Shown: positions 1 through 8,781, numbered from the stretch's first letter. The stretch: DNA of 64,000 nucleotides from CAWCXF01 sp963799455 (GCA_963799455.1 CAWCXF010000007.1:1116001-1180000), one strand, 5' to 3'. Notes: generated by a model from the sequence alone, not told the origin. Numbers and translations are program-made.

Positions 1-54
1 CTCTTCGCGCTGGGCCTCGGCGCGTGGTTCCTCCTCGGCGAGGCCCGGCCCTGA
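1..54 (+). CDS. C-terminal end of an unidentified protein
   Basis: An open frame enters from the window edge and ends at a TGA at 52-54. The 17 visible residues are hydrophobic (LFALGLGAWFLLGEARP), which would fit the last membrane segment of a membrane protein followed by a short tail. The next gene, cfa, converges on it. Nothing more can be said from this fragment. Confidence 0.4.
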   Translation, partial: LFALGLGAWFLLGEARP

Positions 55-94
55 GCCCGAGCGGCCCCTTCGGCCCCGGCCTCTCCACCCGAGC

Positions 95-1330
95 TTATTC
101 GGCCGCCTGCGCGGGGGCCTCGGCCGGCGCCCCGTGGAGGTAGGCGCGGGTCGCGGGGACCACGTCCTTGCGCCGCGCGAGCTGGAGCTGGTAGACCACC
201 TGCCGGGCGTGGCGGAAGCTCATCTCGCAGCCCGCGAGGTACCAGCGCCACATCCGCACGAAGCGCGCGTCGAAGAGCGCCTCCGCCTCGCTCGCGCGCG
301 CCACGAAGCGGTCGTGCCAGTGCCGCAGCGTCTCGGCGTAGTGGAGCCGCCAGACCTCGACGTCGCAGGGCTCGATCCTGAGCGCCTCGATGGCGCGCAT
401 CAGCTCCGACAACGCCGGGGTGTAGCCGCCGGGGAAGATCCACTTCTGGAGCCAGGGGCTCGTGGCGCCCGGGGGCGCGGCGCGCCCGATGGTGTGGATC
501 AGCGCCACGCCGCCCTCCGCGAGCCGGTCTCGCACCGTGCGGAAGTAGGTGCCGTAATTGGGCGCCCCGACATGCTCCAGCATCCCCACCGAGACGATCC
601 GGTCGAAGGTCTCCTCGACCGCGCGGTAGTCCTGGAGGCGGAACTCGACCCGTCCCGCGAGCCCCTCGGCCTCGGCCCTCCTGCGCGCGTGGGCGAGCTG
701 CTCCTCGCTCAGCGTGATGCCGACCACCCGCGCGCCATGCTCGCGCGCGAGCGTGAGCGCGAGCCCGCCCCAGCCGCAGCCGATGTCGAGCACGCGCATG
801 TCGGGCTCCAGCAGGAGCTTGCGGGCGATGTGGGCCTTCTTGGCCTCCTGCGCCTCGTCGAGCGTCATGTCGGGCCGCTCGAAATAGGCGCAGGAATACT
901 GCCGGTCGGCGTCGAGGAAGAGGTCGTAGAGCGCGGGCGACAGGTCGTAGTGATGCGCCACGTTGGCCCGCGCGCGCTTGGGGCCGCCCGCCTGCGCCGC
1001 GCGCTTCCTGAGCTTCGACACGCCCTGGTAGAAGCGCAGCGCCGGCACGTCGCGGGTGTCGGCCGTGGCGCGGTTGGCGTGCACCATGAAGCCGCGCAGG
1101 TCGTCGTCCGCGATCGTCATCGTGCCGTCCATGTAGGCCTCGCCCATCGCCAGGTCGGCGTTGACGAGGATCCGGCGCGGCAGGCTCGGGTCGTGCAGCG
1201 CGATGGCGACGGGGGCCTCGCCCGGCCCGCCCGGCCCGTAGCCGCGCGTCTCGCCGTCGGGGTAGGTCACGTCGAGCCGGCCTTGCTTGACCGCCCGACG
1301 CAGGGTGTCGTGCAACAAATGCTTATACAT
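95..1330 (-). CDS. cfa: Cyclopropane-fatty-acyl-phospholipid synthase
   Basis: This 411-residue enzyme transfers a methylene group from S-adenosylmethionine to the cis double bond of membrane phospholipid acyl chains. The SAM-binding motif VLDIGCGWGG lies near residue 180, preceded by the family's AHHYDLS segment and a QYSCAYF segment; the C-terminal part carries the FPGGYTP and EVWRLHYAETL motifs of CFA synthases. Length is normal for the family. The ATG at 1330 (MYKHLL) is chosen over a GTG six codons upstream. The gene is divergent from aspS. Identity is firm from the motifs; which lipid is modified is not visible. Confidence 0.93.
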   Translation of the reverse strand: MYKHLLHDTLRRAVKQGRLDVTYPDGETRGYGPGGPGEAPVAIALHDPSLPRRILVNADLAMGEAYMDGTMTIADDDLRGFMVHANRATADTRDVPALRFYQGVSKLRKRAAQAGGPKRARANVAHHYDLSPALYDLFLDADRQYSCAYFERPDMTLDEAQEAKKAHIARKLLLEPDMRVLDIGCGWGGLALTLAREHGARVVGITLSEEQLAHARRRAEAEGLAGRVEFRLQDYRAVEETFDRIVSVGMLEHVGAPNYGTYFRTVRDRLAEGGVALIHTIGRAAPPGATSPWLQKWIFPGGYTPALSELMRAIEALRIEPCDVEVWRLHYAETLRHWHDRFVARASEAEALFDARFVRMWRWYLAGCEMSFRHARQVVYQLQLARRKDVVPATRAYLHGAPAEAPAQAAE

Positions 1331-1486
1331 GGTGCACCATGGGGTCACTCGTCCGTTCGGGCGAAACGGCGCGACCCCCGCAGAAGGTTCCCTGCGACGT
1401 TAACACTCACCCCTGGGAGGGCCGTCGCTTGACTTCCCCCCGGTCGCGCGGCAGCCCCCGCGCGACCCGCCGCCAGGGAGAGGCCC

Positions 1487-3456
1487 ATGCACCGCTACCG
1501 CACCCGCACCTGCGCGGATTCTCCGAGCCTCGGACGTGGGCGAGGCCGTGCGGCTCGCGGGCTGGGTCCACCGGGTGCGCGACCATGGCGGCGTGCTCTT
1601 CATCGACCTGCGCGACCACTACGGCACGACGCAGCTCCTCGCGGACTCCGACAGCCCCGCCTTCGAGGCACTCGAGCGAGTGCGCGCGGAGTGGTGCATC
1701 CGGGTGGACGGGGAGGTGAAGGCGCGCGATCCGTCCCTCGTCAACCCGCGCATCCCCACGGGCGAGGTCGAGGTCTTCGTGCGCGAGCTGGAGGTGCTGG
1801 GGCCTGCCGAGGATCTGCCCCTGCCGGTGTTCGGCGATCAGGACTACCCGGAGGAGACGCGGCTGCGCTACCGCTACCTCGACCTGCGCCGCGAGGGGCT
1901 GCACGCCAACATGACGCTGCGCTCGGACGTGGTGCGAAGCGTGCGCGAGCGCATGTGGGGGGCGGGCTTCCGCGAGTACCAGACGCCGATCATCACGGCG
2001 TCCTCCCCCGAGGGCGCGCGCGACTTCCTGGTGCCCTCGCGGCTCCATCCGGGGCGCTTCTACGCGCTGCCGCAGGCGCCGCAGATCTTCAAGCAGCTCA
2101 TCATGGTGTCGGGCTTCGACAGGTACTTCCAGATCGCGCCCTGCTTCCGCGACGAGGATCCCCGCGCCGACCGCTCGCCCACCGACTTCTACCAGCTTGA
2201 CATGGAGATGAGCTTCGTCACCCAGGAGGACGTGTTCGCCACCATCGAGCCGGTGATCGCGGGCCTGTTCGAGCAGTTCGGGCGAAGGGAAAGACGGTGG
2301 ACGCCGAGTGGCCCCGCATCCCCTACGCCGAGGCGCTGGCGATGTACGGAACCGACAAGCCCGACCTGCGCAACCCGATCGAGATGCAGGACGTGTCGGA
2401 GCCCTTCCGCGGCTCGGGCTTCGCGATCTTCGCGCGCATCCTGGAGCAGGAGGGGACGGAGGTGCGCGCGATCCCCGCGCCGGGCGGCGGCTCGCGCAAG
2501 TTCTGCGACCGGATGAACGCCTGGGCGCAGGCGCAGGGGCTGCCGGGGATGGGGTATATCTTCTGGCGGAGACGGGGAGAGATGATCCAAGGGATGACCC
2601 GATCGTCGAAGCGTTGCTAGCAGCAATCCACGACAGTGGAAAAACTAAGCCGGATTTCCCGACGACGCAATTCCAAAGTCGGAATTGGAAGAAACCGTTT
2701 CTGAGCTTGATTGTCGAGTGCGTGAAGCAGACAGGCAGTGAGGAAGCAAGATTTTATGCTGACGTCTATTTTGGTGAGCACGAAGCCGCCGGCCCCCTCG
2801 CCAAGAATATCGGCCCCGAGCGCACCGAGGCGATCCGTCGGCAACTGGGCCTGGGCGCGGGCGACGCCGCCTTCTTCCTCGCCGGCCGGCCGTCCGACTT
2901 CGAGGCCGTGGCGGGCCGCGCGCGCACCGAGATCGGGCGCGAGCTGAGGCTCATCGACGAGTCGCGCTTCGCCTTCGCCTGGATCGTGGACTTCCCGATG
3001 TACGAGCACGGCGACGACGGGCGCATCGACTTCTCGCACAACCCCTTCTCGATGCCCCAGGGCGGGATGGAGGCGCTGGAGGGCGACCCGCTCGAAGTGC
3101 TCGGCTACCAGTACGACCTCGCCTGCAACGGCTACGAGCTGGTCTCGGGCGCGATCCGCAACCACCGCCGCGACGTCATGTTCCGCGCCTTCGAGATCGC
3201 GGGCTACGCGGCCGAGGAGGTCGAGCGCCGCTTCCCCGGCCTCTCGACCGCCTTCCGCTACGGCGCGCCGCCGCACGGCGGCTGCGCCGCGGGCATCGAC
3301 CGCATCGTCATGCTGCTGGCGGACGAGGCGAACATCCGCGAGGTCATCATGTTCCCGATGAACCAGCAGGCCCAGGACCTGATGATGGGCGCCCCCTCGG
3401 AGCCCACGCCCGAGCAGCTGCGCGATCTGCGCCTGCGCGTGCTGCCCTCCGAATGA
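1487..3456 (+). pseudogene. aspS: Aspartyl-tRNA synthetase, reading frame broken
   Basis: Class II aspartyl-tRNA synthetase, which charges tRNA-Asp. The ATG at 1487 opens MHRYRTRTCAD, as in alphaproteobacterial AspRS. The OB-fold anticodon domain (GWVHRVRDHGG, FIDLRDHYG), motif 2 (FQIAPCFRDED), the GAD-type insert and motif 3 (GGCAAGIDRIVMLL) are all present but spread over three frames. An extra T near 1519-1520 breaks the frame; removing it restores CADLRASDVGEA. Two extra bases (G and A) occur between 2283 and 2296; removing them restores FGEGKTVDAEWPRI. A low-GC insert then separates YIFWRRR from EAAGPLAKNIG. Without these the length would be normal. The gene is normally essential, so either the small indels are sequencing errors, or another copy exists elsewhere. 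Confidence 0.85.
2578..2774. other. Low-GC insert of about 197 bp inside aspS
   Basis: Between the conserved AspRS segments GYIFWRR and EAAGPLAKNIG, normally separated by only a few residues, lie about 197 bases of much lower G+C (around half by eye, against about three-quarters on both sides). On the plus strand, in the frame of the downstream aspS half, the insert is open and reads like natural protein (for example DDPIVEALLAAIHDSGKTK and SEEARFYADVYF). In the upstream aspS frame it meets a TAG at 2618-2620. It contains a small hairpin, CAATTCC then GGAATTG about six bases apart near 2669-2688. No clear target duplication is seen and the junctions are known only to within a few bases. I do not recognise the encoded peptide. 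Confidence 0.7.
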
Positions 3457-3682
3457 GCCCACCCCCGGCGACCCCGCGCCCCGGCCCCCGAGCCAGGGCC
3501 TCGACCCGTCGGGCTCTCGATGCCCGGATGGGGCGCGTCCGTCCCGGAGGTGGGGGCGCGCGCCCCAGAGCCGGGGCGCTGGGCCGTCGTCCTCCTGCCG
3601 GCGCCACCTCGGGCGGCCCCGCCTCGGGGGCCGGGGCGCCTCGGCGGCGCGGCACGCCCTCCCGCCGGATTGGCCCGCGCGC

Positions 3683-4360
3683 ATGACGCTCGCCGGCTGG
3701 CGCCCGCCGCCCCTGCCGCCGCGCGCGGCGCATGAGGGCCGCTGGTGCCGGCTGGAGCCGCTGGCACCCCATCACGCGGCCGGGCTCCACGAGGCGTTCG
3801 ACGGCCACGCGGAGGTCTGGCGCCACATGCCGATGGGGCCGTTCGACGCGGCCTCCTACGCCGCCTGGGTGGAGTTCGTGCGCGTGCTGCACGACCCCCT
3901 CCACATGGCCGTGCGGACGCCCGACGGGCGGCTCGGGGGCACGCTGTCGCTGATGCGGATGACCCCGCTCGCGGGCACGATCGAGATCGGCTGGATCGCC
4001 TACGCGCCCCGGCTCCAGCGCACGCCGGCCGCCTCCGAGGCGGTGATCCTGCTGGCGTCCTGGGCGCTCGGGGTGGGCTACCGCCGGGTCGAGTGGAAGT
4101 GCGACGCGGCCAACCTCGCCTCGCGCCGCGCCGCCCAGCGCTACGGCTTCTCCTACGAGGGCACGCACCGCCAGGCGGCGGTCGTGAAGGGGCGCAACCG
4201 CGACACCGCCTGGTTCTCGATCCTCGACCGGGAGGGGCCGGCGCTGCGCGAGGCTTGGGACGCTTGGCTCGATCCGGCGAACTTCGCGGACGGCCGCCAG
4301 ATCCGGCGCCTGTCGGAGATGACCGCGCCGCTGCTGGCCGCGCGCGACCCCATCTCGTGA
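3683..4360 (+). CDS. GNAT-family N-acetyltransferase (RimJ/RimL type)
   Basis: A 225-residue acetyl-CoA-dependent acetyltransferase. The RimJ/RimL-like features are the leading W-CRLEPLAPHHAAGL segment, the central IEIGWIAYAPRLQRTPAASEAV segment corresponding to the acetyl-CoA-binding core, and the late RRVEWKCDAANLASRRAAQRYGF segment that is very typical of this subgroup. The acceptor (a protein N-terminus, a peptide or a small molecule) cannot be told from sequence. Its TGA overlaps the GTG start of the following restriction-enzyme gene, so the two may be co-translated. Confidence 0.85.
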   Translation: MTLAGWRPPPLPPRAAHEGRWCRLEPLAPHHAAGLHEAFDGHAEVWRHMPMGPFDAASYAAWVEFVRVLHDPLHMAVRTPDGRLGGTLSLMRMTPLAGTIEIGWIAYAPRLQRTPAASEAVILLASWALGVGYRRVEWKCDAANLASRRAAQRYGFSYEGTHRQAAVVKGRNRDTAWFSILDREGPALREAWDAWLDPANFADGRQIRRLSEMTAPLLAARDPIS

Positions 4361-5148
4361 GCCTCGGCGCCCTGAGCGAGCGCGGCTTCGACGTGATGGC
4401 CTCTAACCACGCCGAGGCGATCCTCGGGGCGGACTTCGCGCCTCAGTTCGAAGAGCTGACCGAGGCGCTCCTGGCCTTCCGCCTCAGCCGCGCCGAGCTG
4501 ATCGGCTCGGGCGGCGGGGAGGCGGCCTTCACCCAGCGCCTGCGGCGCACGCTCGCCCGCGCCGGCTGGCGCAAGCACAACTTCCAGGTCGAGACCGTCA
4601 TCGACGGCGCGCGGCGCGCCTCTGTGGGCCACGAGGTCGATCACGTCCGCCGCACGGCGCAGGGGACGCTCGCGCTCGAGATCGAGTGGAACAACAAGGA
4701 TCCGTTCTTCGACCGGGATCTGGAGAGCTTCCAGCGGCTCCACGCGCTCTCGGCGATCTCGGTGGGCGTCGTCGTCACCCGCGGCTCGAGCCTCCAGGAC
4801 GCGCTCGGCGAGGAGGTGACGGCCTTCATCGAGGCGCGCGGGATCATGGGCGAGGCGGGCCTCATGGCCTTCGGCATGAAGGACCGCACCGCGCGCCAGC
4901 GCGAGGCGGTGGCGCGCTCGGTCTCGGCGGGGCGCCCCTTCGCCGACGCCTTCGCGCGCCAGTTCGTCGCCGACAAGTTCGGCCCCTCGACGACGCATTG
5001 GTCGAAGCTCGCCGACCGCGTCGCGCGCGGCGTCGGCAACCCCTGCCCGATGCTGCTGGTCGGCCTGCCACGGGCCGCGCTCGTCGACGAGGGGCCGCAG
5101 GGCGACCGGCGGGCGTTCGAGGAGGGGGATCTCTTCGGCGGCGGGTGA
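4357..5148 (+). CDS. BglII/BstYI-like type II restriction endonuclease
   Basis: A predicted restriction endonuclease of 263 residues in the BglII/BstYI-like group. The signature is HEVDHVRRTAQG followed by LALEIEWNNKDPFFDRDL near residues 90-125, where the acidic residues and the E-I-E core would form the metal-binding site, and then AISVGVVVTRG. The N-terminal SERGFDVMASNHAEAIL segment also fits this group, which favours the GTG at 4357 over the ATG at 4396. It overlaps the acetyltransferase stop by four bases (GTGA) and converges on an MT-A70 methyltransferase about 300 bp away, the expected partner. A GATC-containing site is plausible by family but is inference; the exact site cannot be read from sequence. 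Confidence 0.82.
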   Translation: MSLGALSERGFDVMASNHAEAILGADFAPQFEELTEALLAFRLSRAELIGSGGGEAAFTQRLRRTLARAGWRKHNFQVETVIDGARRASVGHEVDHVRRTAQGTLALEIEWNNKDPFFDRDLESFQRLHALSAISVGVVVTRGSSLQDALGEEVTAFIEARGIMGEAGLMAFGMKDRTARQREAVARSVSAGRPFADAFARQFVADKFGPSTTHWSKLADRVARGVGNPCPMLLVGLPRAALVDEGPQGDRRAFEEGDLFGGG

Positions 5149-5183
5149 GGCGATCCGGGCGCGCCCCGCGCGCGCGCGGAGCA

Positions 5184-5200
5184 GGGGAGCGGCGCTCCCC
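5184..5200. terminator. Hairpin between convergent restriction and modification genes
   Basis: GGGGAGC and GCTCCCC form a perfect 7-bp stem with a 3-base loop just after the restriction-enzyme stop. There is no T tract, so this is only a candidate terminator. Confidence 0.35.
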
Positions 5201-5445
5201 GGCTCGGTCCTCTCGACGGCGAGCAAGCCGAGCCGGAGTCGCCATGATCCCCTTCACGGCTTGAAGATCGGGCAGGGACGGTCCACCGGCGCGACGAGGA
5301 GAGGCGGGCGGGTGCCCCGCCGCGATCCGCGCGCCGTCCGACCGGTGGCGCCGCATGGCTCCGACTCGGGGCCGTGCCACCCTGTGCCCGACGATGCGCC
5401 GGGAGATTCGGCGCGACGCCCATCCGCCGGGCGGGCCTCGCGGCG

Positions 5446-6084
5446 CTACTCCGCCGCCGCGCCCGAGTTGTGGGCGTAGGTCGCCCAGTCGGGCTTCCAG
5501 TCGGCCGCGGCCTGGTCGCCCCAGACGGTCCACTCGCCCCGGCCCGCGCCTCGGCCGAAGAGCTCCAGATAGGGGCCGTGCGAGCAGCCCTCGATCAGCG
5601 CATACTGCTCGTCGGGCTTGCGCGAGTGCTCGCGCTTGCGCGACGCGATCAGGTTGACCTGGCGCCGGCCGGCCTCGCGGGTGCGCGCGTTGCGGCCACG
5701 CACCCCGAAGAGCAGGATCTCGGTCACGTTGCGGAAGTAGAAGCCCACGCCGCGCCCGTCCGAGTTCTCCATGTCCTTGCGGACCTTGTGCCAGACGATG
5801 TTGGACTTGTAGTCGAACCCCCAGGCCTTGAGCACCGCGAGCCCGTCGGGCAGCAGCGCGTTGGGCACCCACAGGTAGCAGTGCGCGGGCTCGACCATGT
5901 GCCGGGCCACGGGCAGGGCGCAGATGTCCGCGAGCGTCATGGTGGGGTAGCGCGCCAGACGCTTGTGCTCGGGCGCGACCTTGCCGGTGCGGTTGGTGAA
6001 GCGCCAGGGCGGGTCGGCCAGCACGGTGCCGAAGCGCCGCCCGGCGAGGTAGTCGGTCAGCTCCTGGGCGGCATCCGCGGTCAT
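5446..6084 (-). CDS. MT-A70 family adenine DNA methyltransferase, partner of the BglII-like enzyme
   Basis: A 212-residue SAM-dependent N6-adenine methyltransferase of the MT-A70 family. The catalytic DPPW sits at about residues 24-27 (VLADPPWRF). It is followed by CYLWVPNALLPDGLAVLKAWGF, the NIVWHK segment, the TEILLFGVRG strand and a late YLELFGR segment, all in the order seen in MT-A70 proteins. The ATG at 6084 gives the normal short N-terminus. It converges on the BglII-like endonuclease gene, so it probably protects the host from that enzyme. That pairing is inferred from position; MT-A70 enzymes can also be solitary. Confidence 0.85.
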   Translation of the reverse strand: MTADAAQELTDYLAGRRFGTVLADPPWRFTNRTGKVAPEHKRLARYPTMTLADICALPVARHMVEPAHCYLWVPNALLPDGLAVLKAWGFDYKSNIVWHKVRKDMENSDGRGVGFYFRNVTEILLFGVRGRNARTREAGRRQVNLIASRKREHSRKPDEQYALIEGCSHGPYLELFGRGAGRGEWTVWGDQAAADWKPDWATYAHNSGAAAE

Positions 6085-6285
6085 CGCACCCTTATGGGGG
6101 CTCGCGCCGGGCCTGCCAACCACGTGCCGCGGCGGGGACGACCGGCGCGTGGCTCGGGCTCCGCAGTCGGGGCGCGACGGCGGACCCGCCGCGAGCGCAG
6201 GCCAAGGCCCGGTCGCAGGCCGATGGCGCGGCGGCCCGTCGTCCGAGGGGACGGGCGTCGCGGGAAAGGGGCGCCTCCGCCTCGC

Positions 6286-6387
6286 GCCGGCGTTCCGGTC
6301 AGGCCGGCGTTCCGGTCGGGCCGGCGTTCCGGTCGGGCCGGCGTTCCGGTCGGGCCGGCGTTCCGGTCGCGCCGGCGTCCCGGTCGG
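6286..6387. repeat. Six tandem copies of a 17-bp unit
   Basis: GCCGGCGTTCCGGTCGG is repeated head to tail six times with few differences (last two bases of units 1 and 5, one T-to-C in unit 6). It lies between the start of the methyltransferase gene (6084) and the stop of the response-regulator gene (6408). No spacer is present, so this is a minisatellite and not a CRISPR. Related 18-bp units occur at 18606, 44294 and 45289. The rest of the gap 6085-6407 shows no convincing gene. Confidence 0.9.
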
Positions 6388-6407
6388 GCCGTCGGGGGGG
6401 CTGCGGC

Positions 6408-7136
6408 TCAGACGGCGCGGCGGTCGCCCATGCGGTCGTGCACGAGGCCGGTGAGGCGCGACAGGCGCTGCGGCAGCGCGTCGTCGTCCGAGGCGAGGTC
6501 GGCGGCGGCCCTGCCCAGCGCCGCGTCGCCGGCGCTGCGCGCGACGCCCGAGAGGAACTGCGCGAGGTAGCGCCGCAGCCGCTCGTCGGGCGGGGCGCCC
6601 TCGCCGAGGCGGCTCTCCAGGAGGCTCGCCACATGGGCCATGTCGTCGCGGAAGGCGATGCGGTCGGGCTCGATGCTCTCCTGCGGCAGCGCGCGCGGCA
6701 TCGGCGGCTGCGCCTCGGGGGGCATGTGGCGCAGGATCGCCTGCTGGAAGGCGGCGAGCGAGGAGACGGGCTTGGCGATGAACCCGTCGGCCCCGGCCGC
6801 CGTCGCGCGCGCCTCCGCGTCGAGGTCTCCGCTGGTGCCGAGCACCGCGGTGACGCGCGGGCGCGCGGCGTGGAGCATGGCGATCAGCGCGGCGCCGCAG
6901 CCGTCGGGCAGGCCGAGGTCGACGATCACCACCGAGGGGCGGTAGGTCTTGAGGTGGCGCTCGGCCGAGGCGATGGTGTCGGCGCGCCGGATCCGCGCGC
7001 CCGATCGCAGCGCAAGGAGCCGCATCGCCTCGCTGGCGTAGCGGCTGTCCTCCACCAGCAGCAGCGTGCAACCCAGCAGCGGCCGCGCCGCCGTGGGCGG
7101 CCGCGGCGAGATCATCAGGCGGTCGAGATCGTCCAT
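6408..7136 (-). CDS. Response regulator with receiver domain and uncharacterised C-terminus
   Basis: A 242-residue protein with a CheY-like receiver domain near residues 17-135: LLLVEDS acidic pocket, VVIVDLGLPDG carrying the likely phosphorylated aspartate, TAVLGTSGD in the position of the conserved Thr/Ser, and GFIAKPVS with the conserved lysine. The C-terminal 100 residues are helical and contain no DNA-binding motif I recognise, so output is unknown; a single-domain phosphorelay role is possible. The start at 7136 is preceded by GGAGGGG at good spacing, better than the ATG ten codons upstream. No kinase gene is adjacent. Confidence 0.75.
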   Translation of the reverse strand: MDDLDRLMISPRPPTAARPLLGCTLLLVEDSRYASEAMRLLALRSGARIRRADTIASAERHLKTYRPSVVIVDLGLPDGCGAALIAMLHAARPRVTAVLGTSGDLDAEARATAAGADGFIAKPVSSLAAFQQAILRHMPPEAQPPMPRALPQESIEPDRIAFRDDMAHVASLLESRLGEGAPPDERLRRYLAQFLSGVARSAGDAALGRAAADLASDDDALPQRLSRLTGLVHDRMGDRRAV

Positions 7137-7274
7137 CTGCCCCTCCGGCGCACCCGTCTGGATCATCCTTCGCCGGCCAACCCCTAACGCTGGGTTAACC
7201 ATCCCGTGAGGGATCGGGGTTTTTGCGGCGCGTCCCGCCTTGCGCCTCCGAGCGGTCGGCCCGATGATCGCCCC

Positions 7275-7679
7275 ATGACCCTGCGCCTCAACCACGTCGC
7301 CATCGCCGTGCCGGACCTGGGCGCCGCCGCCGCGCGCTACCGCGAGGCGCTCGGGGCCGAGGTGGGCGAGCCCCTCGACCAGCCCGAGCACGGCGTCACG
7401 GTCGTCTTCGTGAACCTGCCCAACACCAAGGTCGAGCTGCTGCACCCCTTGGGCGAGGGCTCGCCGATCGCGGGCTTCCTGGCCCGCAACCCCAAGGGCG
7501 GCGTCCACCACGTCTGCTACGAGGTGGACGACATCATCGCGGCGCGCGAGCGGATGCGCGCGGCCGGCGCCCGGGTGCTGGGCGACGGCGAGCCGAGGAT
7601 CGGCGCCCACGGCAAGCCGGTGGTGTTCGTGCACCCCCACGACTTCGACGGCGCGCTGGTGGAGCTGGAGCAGGCGTGA
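7275..7679 (+). CDS. mce: Methylmalonyl-CoA epimerase
   Basis: A 134-residue vicinal-oxygen-chelate enzyme that interconverts the (R) and (S) forms of methylmalonyl-CoA, on the route from propionyl-CoA to succinyl-CoA. The N-terminal LNHVAIAVPDLGAAAARYR and the central GVHHVCYEVDDI segments supply the two metal-binding histidines; VELLHPLGEGSPIAGFLARN and VVFVHPHDFDGALVELEQ are typical of the family. The DUF1467 gene overlaps its stop by four bases. meaB and prpE elsewhere in the window belong to the same pathway. Confidence 0.95.
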   Translation: MTLRLNHVAIAVPDLGAAAARYREALGAEVGEPLDQPEHGVTVVFVNLPNTKVELLHPLGEGSPIAGFLARNPKGGVHHVCYEVDDIIAARERMRAAGARVLGDGEPRIGAHGKPVVFVHPHDFDGALVELEQA

Positions 7680-7972
7680 GCATCACATCGGCCATCGTCC
7701 TCTTCGCCGTGATCTGGTTCATGGTGCTGTTCGTGGTCCTGCCCCTTCGCCTGCGCACGCAGGGCGACGACGGCGAGGTGGTGCCCGGCACCCATGCCGG
7801 TGCGCCCTCCGACCCGCAGCTGTGGCGCCGCGCGCTCGTCACCACGGGCGTCGCGGCGGTGCTCTTCGCGCTGACCGCCGGCGTGATCCTGTCGGGCTGG
7901 GTCGGGGTGGAGGACTTCGACCTCTTCAACCGATTCGGCGGCGGCGGCTCACCCTATGGAACAGATGAGTGA
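7676..7972 (+). CDS. DUF1467 family small membrane protein
   Basis: A 98-residue protein starting with GTG inside the mce stop (GTGA). It has an N-terminal membrane segment (about residues 4-24), a charged loop with LPLRLRTQGDDGEVVPGT, and a second membrane segment (about residues 52-75). This is the usual DUF1467 layout, often found directly after mce in alphaproteobacteria. Function is unknown. The last 47 bases overlap the 3' end of the convergent EI24-type gene. Confidence 0.85.
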   Translation: MSITSAIVLFAVIWFMVLFVVLPLRLRTQGDDGEVVPGTHAGAPSDPQLWRRALVTTGVAAVLFALTAGVILSGWVGVEDFDLFNRFGGGGSPYGTDE

Positions 7973-8627
7973 AGGTCGCGGCCCCCAGCACCGGCACCGC
8001 GAGGTTGACGACGGGGATCGTCAGCGGCACCGCCATCAGCACGCCCGCCGCCCAGACCTGGAGCGTGTGGCGGCGCCTGAGCCGTGCCGCCTGCGCGCGC
8101 GACATCCGCCGCAGCGCCACCACCTGGAAGTACTCGCGCCCGAGCAGCAGCCCGTTGACGCCCCAGAACACGAAGGGCGCCAGCGGCGGGACGGTGAGGT
8201 AGACGACGAGCGCGGCGGCGTTGGCGGCGATCAGCAGCGCCAGGTAGGAGAGCGACTCCCTCGCCGCCGTGCCGAGCGAGGTGCGCGGCGCGGGACCGGC
8301 CTCGGGGTAGTGGCGCGCCTCGACCGCCTCGGCGACCGCCTCCAGGAAGAGCCCGGTGAAGAGCGAGGCCACCGGCACCATCAGGAACACCGACGCGACC
8401 AGCAGCGCCAGCACCGCGCCCCCCGCGGCCAGATCGTCGAGCCAGCCGAGATCGCCCAGGAGCGGCAGCGACACCGCGTCGGGCACCAGCCACTGCGCCA
8501 GGCCCACGAGCGCCGCGGCGGCGGCCAAGAGCAGCCCCAGGCTCAGCCCGATGCCCGTTCCCAGCACGCGGCGGAACGCCGGATCGCCCATCTGGCCCAG
8601 CGCCCGAAGGGCGTCGAGGAGGATCAC
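7926..8627 (-). CDS. EI24/CysZ-like integral membrane protein
   Basis: A 233-residue protein with about four hydrophobic segments: residues 20-45, 60-90 (GAVLALLVASVFLMVPVAS), 130-165 and 195-220. The VFWGVNGLLLGREYF segment is characteristic of the EI24/CysZ family, which includes the CysZ sulfate transporter. Whether this one moves sulfate is unknown; no sulfur-assimilation genes are adjacent. It starts with GTG (VILLDALRALGQMGDPAFRR), chosen because homologues begin just before the LRAL segment. Its 3' end overlaps the convergent DUF1467 gene. Confidence 0.75.
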   Translation of the reverse strand: MILLDALRALGQMGDPAFRRVLGTGIGLSLGLLLAAAAALVGLAQWLVPDAVSLPLLGDLGWLDDLAAGGAVLALLVASVFLMVPVASLFTGLFLEAVAEAVEARHYPEAGPAPRTSLGTAARESLSYLALLIAANAAALVVYLTVPPLAPFVFWGVNGLLLGREYFQVVALRRMSRAQAARLRRRHTLQVWAAGVLMAVPLTIPVVNLAVPVLGAATFTHLFHRVSRRRRIG

Positions 8628-8781
8628 GGGCGCGGGCTCGCGGGGCGGGGCATGGCGGGCATGGCGGGCATGTGCGGGGGAGCGGGGGGGTGGGGTCAAG
8701 CGCGGCGCGCGCGATCGCGCAGGGCGGCGCCCGCCGGGAGCGCCGCGGCCCGCTTGTCCCGCGGCGCCCCGCGAATAGGTG

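Noticed and set aside
1349..1486. Regulatory structure between cfa and aspS
   Set aside because: No clear inverted repeat or promoter boxes could be supported; it is an ordinary divergent gap.
2617..2775. The aspS insert as a minus-strand gene
   Set aside because: The minus-strand translation is also open but looks less like protein (many Leu, Arg and Cys), and it would have to run on into antisense aspS.
6286..6387. Possible CRISPR array
   Set aside because: The 17-bp units touch each other without spacers, and there are no cas genes.
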